From: Margaritispora aquatica
Lineage: Eukaryota; Ascomycota; Leotiomycetes; Helotiales; Discinellaceae
Assembly (NCBI GenBank): GCA_007644065.1
Contig: VJWN01000024.1
Location: 323,902 to 387,901 of the forward strand
DNA length: 64,000 nt
Direction of reading: 5' to 3'
Made by a program: the position numbers and the translations under genes. Within the stretch, counting starts at the first letter, position 1. Every line of letters starts with the position of its first letter. A model generated the notes under the pieces. It was not told where the DNA came from, did not search any database, and worked only from the letters and a program-made list of their open reading frames with translations. Positions 49,051-57,709 of the stretch are shown here, in pieces.

Positions 49051-49176
49051 TCAACATCAACATCAACATCAACATCAACATCAACATCAACATCAACATC
49101 AACATCAACATCAACATCAACATCAACATCAACATCAACATCAACATCAACATCAACATCAACATCAACATCAACC
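49051..49176. repeat. (TCAACA)20 hexanucleotide repeat, in frame with the following gene
   Basis: Twenty perfect TCAACA units plus one variant, ending 24 bases before the ATG at 49201. The frame is open from 49018 through the whole array, where it would encode alternating Ser-Thr, and continues into the gene at 49201. Because the unit is 6 bases, copy-number change would not alter the frame. Confidence 0.95.
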
Positions 49177-49200
49177 TCACCCTCCACCTGCACAAACACA

Positions 49201-50908
49201 ATGGCGGCCCTCAAAAAGCGTCTCGCGACCTCCATCGTGCTATCCATCTTCTCGCTCATATCGATCGTCCTCCTGCTGCCGAGACGACATATGGATCGGC
49301 TGCAGAAGATCGCGTTGGGCGGCACGGTCGGTGTCGATCTGGGGTTTGGCGTGTGGGATTGGGGCAGTGATGATGAGGGCGATGAGGGGAGGGGGAGGAT
49401 AGGAGATGGTGTTGGTGAGACGAGGGTGGTTGTTTTTGGGGATGCGTGGATTGATGGGTTGGGTGGGCTTGAGGAGGAGAAGGGGCAGAGTTGGGTAGAG
49501 GTTTTGTGTGACGAGGTATGTCTTGTCTTGTGCTTTCCTTTTCTGTTCGACATCGTCAACGAATCGAATCGAATCGAGACAGGTGTCATTTTGTGGCAGG
49601 CTGAAAGCAAGTCGAGAGTTAGAAACACTAACACCTTACGCATAGCTAAACACCACCAATCTCCTCACCCTCACCAACACCTCCCGTCCATCCGAGAACC
49701 ATCACCCAACCGGCACCGCAACCTCGTACAAAATTCACCTCTCTGCCCTCCGCACCGACCAATCCATCCCACTCTCTTCTATCCCATCGTCCACACCCCT
49801 CATGGACCTAACGGCGCAAGTCGAAACCTTCATCTCGCTTCCCGCGCCAAGCAACACACCAACACAAACTCTTTTCGTCCTCTCCACTGGCTTTTGGGAT
49901 ATCTACGCTTTCTCTTCCCTTCAGCTGCCAATCGCGCAAAACGCCACGGATCGCTCCATCGATGAGGTGTTTCGGCTGCTGGATAAGTTGTATCTACACT
50001 ATGTCACTGTACTATATCCGCTCTCTGTCTCCAATGCAAACACTACCACAGATGGGAACAAGGATAAATCCTCGGCACCAGGGTTCAAGGTCATCATCCC
50101 GCGGCTCTTCGACCCAACCCTGATGCCAGGCTGGCTGTCGCAGCGTCCAGAGCCCAAGAGACCGAGCAGTGTGGCCGAGGAGCAAAAGAATGCCGTGTAC
50201 CTCGTCGAGAGGTGGAATTCCATCATGGAGAATCGCATGGGTGGCTGGATCAGCACGACGCCCAGTGTGCCTGCTCTTGGGATTGAGACGGTGCCCCTTC
50301 CGCCGAAAGCGGCAAGCACGCCCATCCCGCTAGATGTTCTGGGCGAGGAGGAGAAGAGCAAGAGTGACACGGCAAGAACGGACGTTAGACACCCTGAGCC
50401 GAGTGGTGAGAGTGCTGTCAAAGAATCGGTGGAGAAGCAGAAAGAGAAGGAGAATAAGAAGCTGAAAGTGGTTTATCCCGAAAAAGACATCTTCTACCAC
50501 GACACCCCAACATACCTCCTCTCCGTCATAGTAGAGCACAACCTCGAGCGCGAAGAGATCTCCGACGCCAACGGGCTAGGGAAGGGCTCTTCGCCGTACG
50601 AGAGCGTTTATGCGCCTTGCGTGCGCGAAGCTGATGCTGAAGAAGACAGAGCGGCGGAGCCGTGGGCGGCTGGTGCTGGGGTCGGGGGATTGAAGGGTCG
50701 CCGTGTTGGAACTGAGAAGAAAAAGAGAGAGGCGGAGCTGCTGGACCTCATGATGTGTGATAAGCCTGAGGAGTTCCTGTTCTGGGATGCGTGGACGCTG
50801 GGACCGAGGGCGAGGAGGGAGGTTGGGGTTGAGATTGCGGCGATGGTGAGGGATGGGATGGGCTTGAGGAGGGCGTGGGAGGGTGGGCGTGAGGCGGGTG
50901 AGAGTTGA
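49201..50908 (+). CDS. Membrane-anchored SGNH-hydrolase-like protein, catalytic residues replaced
   Basis: Exons 49201-49515 and 49646-50908; 525 residues. Residues 10-26 form a hydrophobic N-terminal segment (TSIVLSIFSLISIVLLL) behind a basic start, a signal anchor. RVVVFGDAWIDG at 75-86 resembles SGNH/GDSL block I (FGDSxxD), but the nucleophile Ser position is Ala82. A middle block reads LFVLSTGFWDIYAFSSL. Near the C-terminus, EEFLFWDAWTLGPRAR (about 480-495) looks like block V, but the usual D-x2-H His is Thr489. A low-complexity Lys/Glu-rich insert lies at about 360-400. The fold call is inferred from the two short blocks; with Ser and His both replaced it is probably not a classical esterase. 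The ATG at 49201 is chosen because it opens the anchor; an upstream in-frame start at 49018 would add a Ser-Thr repeat. Confidence 0.65.
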
Positions 50909-51559
50909 GAGTTGAGGATTGGAATTTGAGGAATGAAGACCGGTGGCCGAGAACGAGATTTGGCAACAGATGAAAAAGTTGGGGAAGAGATGGATTATAA
51001 CTACAGCAGTGGGATATCTCAGCTGGATTCGGGTGTAGGACAGTAGCATTGCCTGGAGTATGATTCTTGGTTCTGGGATGACCTGTAAAAAGAACGGTCT
51101 GGGATTTTATTTATTTATTGGCGTACTGGTGCATTTGCTGGGATTGGATGGGACGAACGAGGGGGGAGTCGAATTTGCATTCGTTGTCCTGGGTCGGATT
51201 GGCTTGGCTTGAATCAGATTTGAGTATGGATATCGAAATTTTACCATGTAGTGAGGAAGCGACTTAGTAGGCTGGATATCAATCAGTACGCTGTATATAG
51301 ATAGATAGATAGATAGGAGGAGGAGGATAGTATTGAAAGGGAGATAACTTAAGAACACTCATCTACTCACCAGGCCAGTTGGATCCCTCTTTATCTCCGT
51401 CTCCGCCTCTACTTCCATCATACCTATTTCCTTACCCTTCACTCATGTCGGCGTGGTTTTCAGAACTCGCAAAGTCCTCAGATCAGATCGTGTATTACAA
51501 GCGGACCTAACCGAGCTCCACATCTCGACACCAAGAACTCCAAGCACGCCTTCAATCAA
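50909..51559. other. Convergent 3' region with a GATA microsatellite
   Basis: The end of the SGNH-like gene faces the end of the rhodanese gene. A short ATAG repeat lies at about 51296-51317. ORFs at 51107-51358 have no domain. No gene seen. Confidence 0.5.
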
Positions 51560-53257
51560 TCAATCAAAGGTCTTAACCCAAATATCCATATCGATATCAA
51601 TCGCCAACCCCTCAATCCCCCCAAACCCCTCCATCCCACCCACACCCACACCTCCCAACAAACCCCCAGCTCCACCCCCCTTCCCCTTCGCGCCCGTCTT
51701 CGGTCTCGATCTCGGTCGAGACTGCTGCTGCTGCTGCTTGACGGGCTTCGCAGGCCTCACCACCCGCCCGAAACTATCGTCGCCCCAAAGTCGCGTCTCG
51801 CGCTCCCTTTCGCAGTCGCAGATTGGACGACGCGGTGGGTGGTTGCTTGGTTTTGCGACGTCGTGGGGTTGCTGCTGGTGAGGGCGGGTAAGGGTAGGGG
51901 TGGGGGAGAGTGAGAGTGAGAGTGGGAGGGCAGGGGCGAGGGCGAGGGCGCGGTCCATTTCAGTGCAGCTGGCGCAGCATCGTGGTGGGGGGATCGCGGT
52001 CTGCGAGAGGCACGAGGCGCAGATCACGAGGACTAGGTGGCAGCCGGTGGAAGAGCATTTGGCGAGGTGGGAGGTGGCGACGCTGCAGATGTGGCAGGTT
52101 GATACTGGTTCTGTGTCCCGTGTCCAGTCGTGGTTCTGATTCTGTTCTCTGTTTTGTGACGCATCTGAAGGGAGATCAGAGATAGCGGAGGTTGATAGTC
52201 CAACGGAACCACGAGCATCAAAGACGTAGTTTTGCCCTTTGAAGAGTGAGTCCGTGGCTTTCATGTGCCCGAGTGAGATTTCGCGAGATATCCACGTTAG
52301 GTAGGACGCGATGCCACCGTGGAGCGTGTAGACTTTTGTCTTGGTTGCTGTTGCTCGTGACGAGTCTGAGTCGTTACTCGACAGAGCATCGGCTAGGAAT
52401 CGAGCGCCTTTCTCGCATCTGATTCCACCGGTGCAATATGTGAGGATAGCTTTCTCTTTCGGCTTTGGCTTCTCTCGTTTAAACAGAGTTGCTGTAGCAT
52501 CCTCGCTTCCATCTTTCTCGGTAGACATGGAAGGAGGCGCACTCAGCTCAGCAGCTAGTCTCTTCCTCACATATAGAGGCCACTGAGCAAACCTCCTTAT
52601 GCCGGGCGTCAAAGCCTTCTCGCCCGTCCTTGGAGACACGAAATACCCGATCCGACTCTCGTAGTGATTCCTCACATCCAGCAACACCACTTCTTCCTCC
52701 TGCTCGACTCCATCCTCATCACTCTCACCCCCAGAGCCAAAACCAGAGCCAATGCATTTGGCATGAAACTCCGCAGGCGATAAATAAATCACCGTCCCCC
52801 AATCTTTGGGCACATATCCCGTGACTCCCATAGGTGTGATCTCCGCTGTGACCCTGACGCTACACTCGCCTCCAAAACAGCATGCGCATCCCGGTGAAGG
52901 CTTGAAATACGCATCTTGTTTCTCTTTGGTGGAGAGGTCAAGGCCAGCGAATGACCAATGCGAGAGGCATGCTGAGATATATGCTTCGATCGAGGAGCTG
53001 GTGCCCCCGAGTGTGATGTTGAATCCTTCGGATGCGATGCGGATTTTCCCACCGAGAGAAAGAGAGGTGGTCAATGTGCTGTGGAAGTCTGCTAGTGAGC
53101 TGATTTGGGTGGATGTTGGTGTGGGGAGCGACGGCGGAGAGGCAAAGTAGCGGTAGAAGAGAAGAATTTTACCACCACTTGGAGAGGACGACGCGGAACA
53201 GGTGCAGGTGTATGATATCGGGTCTGAAGAACCTGGGGGTAGTCGAGTTGGAGACAT
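51560..53257 (-). CDS. Rhodanese-domain protein of the TrhO/UPF0176 (TSTD2) family
   Basis: Bacterial TrhO hydroxylates tRNA uridine-34; the fungal role is unknown. Single exon, 565 residues. The ATG at 53257 (MSPTRLPPGSS) is the first ATG; the frame is open upstream without another. Residues about 20-150 form the N-terminal domain: ILLFYRYFASPP, GGKIRIASEGFNITLGG, DAYFKPSPGCACCFGG. The rhodanese domain at about 170-330 includes VVLLDVRNHYESRIGYF and the active loop LTYCTGGIRCEKGARF with catalytic Cys at about 275, intact. After the FDARGS segment comes a cysteine-rich block at about 375-435 (TCHICSVATSHLAKC, VICASCL, CCASC) that looks zinc-binding, then a Pro/Gln/Gly-rich low-complexity tail with a Q5 run. 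Bacterial members are about 330 residues. Starts 248 bases from the divergent 2EXR gene. Confidence 0.88.
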   Translation of the reverse strand: MSPTRLPPGSSDPISYTCTCSASSSPSGGKILLFYRYFASPPSLPTPTSTQISSLADFHSTLTTSLSLGGKIRIASEGFNITLGGTSSSIEAYISACLSHWSFAGLDLSTKEKQDAYFKPSPGCACCFGGECSVRVTAEITPMGVTGYVPKDWGTVIYLSPAEFHAKCIGSGFGSGGESDEDGVEQEEEVVLLDVRNHYESRIGYFVSPRTGEKALTPGIRRFAQWPLYVRKRLAAELSAPPSMSTEKDGSEDATATLFKREKPKPKEKAILTYCTGGIRCEKGARFLADALSSNDSDSSRATATKTKVYTLHGGIASYLTWISREISLGHMKATDSLFKGQNYVFDARGSVGLSTSAISDLPSDASQNREQNQNHDWTRDTEPVSTCHICSVATSHLAKCSSTGCHLVLVICASCLSQTAIPPPRCCASCTEMDRALALAPALPLSLSLSPTPTLTRPHQQQPHDVAKPSNHPPRRPICDCERERETRLWGDDSFGRVVRPAKPVKQQQQQSRPRSRPKTGAKGKGGGAGGLLGGVGVGGMEGFGGIEGLAIDIDMDIWVKTFD

Positions 53258-53505
53258 TCTATGGAGATGAGTTGTATTTATGTGTAGGTTGAATATAGGG
53301 ACTGGTAAAATGGCACTTGAAATGCTTCGGTTTTGTTTAACCCCCACAAGTCATGCATACCCCAGGCGGCCGCTTGACCCCCTCATCCAACGTCACTCAG
53401 CCTGGATCTGAACCAAAGTAAACCTCACTTCACTCATCATCTCACAATTAATATTCTGGCACTTTACACAACATTCAAGCCCGTAAGCATATCAAGCTTG
53501 CAAAT

Positions 53506-54426
53506 ATGGGTTTCATGCTGAATACTATCATTCCTCCAATGTTTCAACACCTAGAGGCACTAAATGTTGTCGGAAGGGACTTGATGTATTTGATCAGAGA
53601 TAAAGTGACATCGACACAAGTGTTCAAAAACGATAAACAGCATTCATCTCAGTGCGATTTACCAATAATTTCTACGGAAAAGAAACAACCTTCCTCTTTC
53701 CCAAAGTTTCAAGCACTTCCATTCGAACTAAGACACAACATCTGGCGCTATGTCTGCCATGAACCACGATACATACGACATATGCAGAACAGAAATGCGA
53801 GGCACCTACATGCCGCAAAATTACATACACGTTTTAGAGTCCCAGCCATCCTCCACACATGCAAAGAGTCTCGCAAAGAAGGATTCAAATACTACGTGTC
53901 ACCCGTTGACCCCAGATCGCATTTCTGGGGTGCCCCGCCGTTGTACATCAATTTCGCTTGCGATATCATTTGCCTCAACACGACATGCTTCGTCAACGAG
54001 GCGGCTCTGGAACCGTTTCTGGTCTTTTGCCGAGAAAATCACTTACGCACCTTAGCGTTGAATGTTCGAGGTCGTCGTCACCATTGGTTTATTGCGCAGT
54101 TGTGCGAGGCGTGGATTGAGTTCGAGCGGGTCATTCTCTATGATTTGGACGAGGAAATGTTTATCAGTAGGCATGCATTGCTGCTGCCTGCTGATGATGC
54201 GCGGTGTCATTACATTCGGACCTCGGAGGAGGACCATCAAATGGACTCTAGAGCTTTGAGAAAACGAGAGATGGAGTTGGAGATTTACATGAAGATCGAT
54301 GCGGTGAGGCGATCTCGACAGCTGGAGCCATCGCAAGAAATCCTGACGTTTGCCTATGACAAAATTCTGGAAAGGATCCAGAAGTTTCCGGTTATGGAGC
54401 GCCGCTTTGTTGTACCTGACGAATAA
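53506..54426 (+). CDS. 2EXR-domain protein (copy 5)
   Basis: Single exon, 306 residues. The 2EXR signature is FPKFQALPFELRHNIWRYVC at about residues 65-84 (F-x2-LP-x-ELR-x2-IW), then PRYIRHM. The second block is VPAILHTCKESRKEGFKYYV, then PPLYINFACDIICLN, and a LRTLALNVRG strand follows. The C-terminus is a charged helix-rich stretch (LRKREMELEIYMKIDAVRR). No signal peptide or membrane segment. Divergent from the rhodanese gene with only 248 bases between start codons. Function unknown for the family. Confidence 0.87.
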   Translation: MGFMLNTIIPPMFQHLEALNVVGRDLMYLIRDKVTSTQVFKNDKQHSSQCDLPIISTEKKQPSSFPKFQALPFELRHNIWRYVCHEPRYIRHMQNRNARHLHAAKLHTRFRVPAILHTCKESRKEGFKYYVSPVDPRSHFWGAPPLYINFACDIICLNTTCFVNEAALEPFLVFCRENHLRTLALNVRGRRHHWFIAQLCEAWIEFERVILYDLDEEMFISRHALLLPADDARCHYIRTSEEDHQMDSRALRKREMELEIYMKIDAVRRSRQLEPSQEILTFAYDKILERIQKFPVMERRFVVPDE

Positions 54427-56722
54427 CTCATGACGAACATCCAAAGAGAAGTTCGGGCATTTGTTGGATATTGTCTTTCGAGAAGTACTAAGATACCTCC
54501 AAGAAAGCGCATCAGCAATTTCTTAGCTACCATCTGATGGTCAGGCATGTTGTCATCCAGGCCTCCATACAAGCAAATATGAGTCAAGATGACCACAGGT
54601 ACTTGGATATCTCCGCTCTAGCTCTGCTACTTTTGAGATCATCCACATCATACCTAACTGCATTTCGGCACAGTAATTTTTCGCAAATTGTTCAAGATTA
54701 GGTGTTTCATTGGGGTGATTCCATGTTCGTGGTATCTACAATTGATCTTGGAACCTAAATATCAGCATCTTCACGATGCTTTGGTGGCCAAGCTGTTGAG
54801 GTCGTAGGTCAAAGGTCAGCGCCAATTCATAGCTATGTGAAGCAATGTGTGAACAAGTGAGAACTTTTTTTTTAGCCAAAATCGAGGACTCCTCATCATT
54901 GTGGAGATTGGAGTTATTAGAATTGACAATAGGAAGCAGATGCCGACATCGAGATCGAGACAGGGAAAACATAAGCGATTCTGGTCATGTGATTCATTCG
55001 AGGTATATAAATTGATTAAACAACTTCTTTTCACTTGATTTCCCTACTTAGCAAGGCTTCTACTGAATCTCGTTCTTGCTATCTCTGTTGGCAAGAGTGG
55101 GATTATTTGTGGCTGTGGTATGGTATTCATGATTATGACGGGTTTCGTTGATAGCGGATCCTGAGCTCGGTTATATCACGTCGATTGAATGCGGAAGTTT
55201 ATTTCCAAGTAGTTGATACAAACAAGGTATCTATTCAAGCTTGGCGTGGCGTACGAATTATGCAAAGTCATCATCAGGCTGTCCTAGAAGCACCGTCCTA
55301 CATCTTGCAACTAGTGTTTCCTCTCATTTACCAGCCGCGAAGAGAAAACATAATGTTTGCGATGCGGTCATTTCGATTTCCTCGTATAGATGTAGCTTAG
55401 GCATCTCGGCTTCAAAAGTCCCTTCTAGAGAGTCAAGTGTTTATTTTCATATTTGACGTGCTGGCATGCTATCGAGATTGCTTGCTTCATTGATAGAGTA
55501 AAATTCGACATATGTGAAATAAGGACAGGAAGAGAGGGAGAAGAGCAGTTCTTTATATGTGGATCTCGAAAAGCGGGTGAGGCTATATACATTGTTGGAG
55601 CGAAGTGACGTGTGAGTGGGTATTTGCTAGTACTAGGTTAAGACACCAGTAGTAGCAGTATAAGTAATATCGAATAGTACCAAAACACATTGAGTAGTGC
55701 CATTTGTATGTGAATAGCGAGAGTAGTGCGGCACGATGGCGGAAGTCTCGGCTTCGATATACCAGGGGATCTCGCTTAACTACCTCAGGCACCACATAGT
55801 CCACACATTACATCACGTCTCATCAACTCTTATTGCCTACCTATCTACCTATCTACCTAATTATGACGCCCTCTTATAAAAGAGCGAACAGTACTCCCAG
55901 CCCCCAGTACCTTCATCGAAGCATCATGACAGCCATGATTCGTCAACGTTCTATCTACCTGTCTTTGTCGTCGTCGTCGTCATCTAAAGCGAGGCAGAGA
56001 GTAAGCAGTAAAATACCACGAAGACTGAGATTTACCCTCCAACGTACGAGGGTTCAAGGTAAAGGAACCCCCCCCCTCGCCAGACTGTTAGATAGACAAC
56101 AAGATAACGCGTCACGATCAGTGTCACCTCTCTCTCTCTCTCTGGCATGGGGCTTGGAGATGGAGAGGTAGAAGTGTGGCGGTGTAGTCAAGAGGGTGAA
56201 AGGAGGGGGGAGAGTAGCCGAGAGATTTGCATTTAACCGCTCAATAATAGATGCTAACGCACAAAGCGACTCCAGTGGCAGACGTGGCGTGGATGCGAGA
56301 TTAAGCGAGGAGCTGGATGGCTTGGATGTGGTTGTTGTGAAGTATGTGATTGCGAATTTAGGATACTTTTGAGGTACTGTTAGGCTTAGGCTTAGGCTTA
56401 GGCTTAGGCTTAGGCTTTAATGTTGGGCTATCTATTGTTCTAGGGAATGCATGTGATGGCACCGAATTGAGCTGTTGTAATGATCACACTGACAAAAATA
56501 ATCAGTAGTGTAGTCCAGAAATAATAAATAACATTGATATCTTATTGGCTTGCTGGCTTGCTGGCTTATCAGATTAAAATTTCAGATTTTTGATTTGCAC
56601 TTGAGACAAAAATGCATCTCAAGCACTTGCATAGCTAAACCAGTTTATCTGTCTCCAGCTTCAACTAACCGGCTCAGTATCACGAGTAAGCTAATTCAAA
56701 CCAAGCGTGTTAGAACGAACCC
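54427..56722. other. 2.3-kb intergenic region, no gene recognised
   Basis: Between the ends of 2EXR copy 5 (plus) and the SDR gene (minus). ORFs at 54736-55456 and 55833-56171 show no domain. It holds CTAC-type simple sequence near 55840 and the TTAGGC array at 56380. Confidence 0.5.
56380..56415. repeat. (TTAGGC)6 interstitial hexamer array
   Basis: Six exact TTAGGC units in a row. It resembles a telomeric hexamer but differs from the TTAGGG of most filamentous fungi, and it lies well inside a gene-bearing region. Confidence 0.9.
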
Positions 56723-57709
56723 TCACAACCACTGCTGGTTTCCCAAGTGGCTCACAAACGCGCCCCCATCCCCCTTCTCGACGCTCTTCTCCTCCAACAC
56801 CTTCAGCACAGCCGTCACGCTCTCCTCAGGACTCGACGGCGCAGTGAAATGCGGCGCGTACTTGGCGAACTTGGCCCCAATCTCCATCATCTTCGCGACA
56901 TTCGGCGACGCGGCTGCCGCGACATTTTGCTCCGTCCACACGTACCCGGGACTGATGCTGAAGAACAAGACACCCTGGGGCCCGTACGCAGCGGCGTACT
57001 TGGCGACGATGATGTTGGCGGCCGCTTTGGTGCTGCAGTATGGCGGGCTGTGGTCCAGGGCGTAGGTGTTGGTCATTTCCAGGTCGGCGATGCCGGTGGA
57101 CAGGTTGAGGAATTTCTTGGGCGTGGGTGGGGTCGAGGCGGAGGGGGCAAGGAGGAGTGGAAGGAAGGCTGCCGCAGTGTGGATTACGCCCAGCACGTTG
57201 GCGTTAAAGCAAGCTGTCATTTCATCTGTAAGGCCCTTGGTGTTGCTGGCGAAGTCGGCGAGGGTGAGGAAGCCGGAGCCAGAGTCAACGAGGGCGGCGT
57301 TGTTGATTACGATGTCGATTGTGTTGTTGTTTAGAGCAGAGATTTCAGATGCAGCACGCTAGAAGGGGTAAGTGTTTGTTTGGTTGGGGGTTAAGAATCA
57401 AGAACCAGGAGGAAGGGTCGTGGTTCTCAAGGTAAAGTTGATGAAGAGAAATGGACATACGGTCATTGATGCAGCATCACTGACATCTCCTTCAAGGGCA
57501 TGAACATTGGTAACACCGGCCTCCTCGAGTTTGCTTTTCAATGTAGCAAGATTTCTGGCAAGGGCAAACACCATGTTGTTAGCATCTGAACTGAGTGTCT
57601 TGACGAATTGAAACTAAATCAGTCAGTAAAATATTTTCCCTATACATGTAGAAATGAAAGGACTCACCCCCAGTCCACGGCTTGCGCCAGTCACGACATA
57701 TGAAGGCAT
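56723..57709 (-). CDS. Short-chain dehydrogenase/reductase (classical SDR)
   Basis: NAD(P)-dependent oxidoreductase of unknown substrate. Exons 57709-57668, 57613-57461 and 57358-56723, all phase 0; 276 residues, normal SDR length. The cofactor motif TGASRGLG is at residues 7-14, split from the rest by the first intron; joining gives GLGFQFVKTL. Later come GDVSDAASM, the NNAA motif in IDIVINNAALVDSG, a catalytic Ser in NLSTGIA and the Y-x3-K pair in PYCSTKAAAN, then SPGYVWTEQN. All classical catalytic residues are present. The C-terminus ends SHLGNQQWL. Probably cytosolic; no targeting signal. Related fungal proteins are often labelled as ketoreductases of the sniffer/carbonyl-reductase group. 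No partner genes nearby. Confidence 0.9.

Larger units (their letters stand above)
46544..49200. other. 2.65-kb microsatellite-rich intergenic region
   Basis: No gene recognised between the UTP5-like gene and the SGNH-like gene. It holds simple repeats at 46651, 47077, 47521-47610, 48024, 48461 and 49051, annotated separately where clear. ORFs in this stretch (for example 47489-47731 and 48617-48947) are translations of repeats. The last few hundred bases are strongly pyrimidine-rich and probably form the SGNH-like gene's promoter and leader. Confidence 0.5.

Noticed and set aside
49035..49643. 202-codon minus-strand ORF with a Val-Asp repeat
   Set aside because: Created by the reverse translation of the (TCAACA)20 array plus antisense of exon 1 of the SGNH-like gene.
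56747..57334. 195-codon plus-strand ORF over the SDR gene
   Set aside because: Antisense of the GC-rich SDR exon 3; the minus frame has the NNAA and Y-x3-K motifs.
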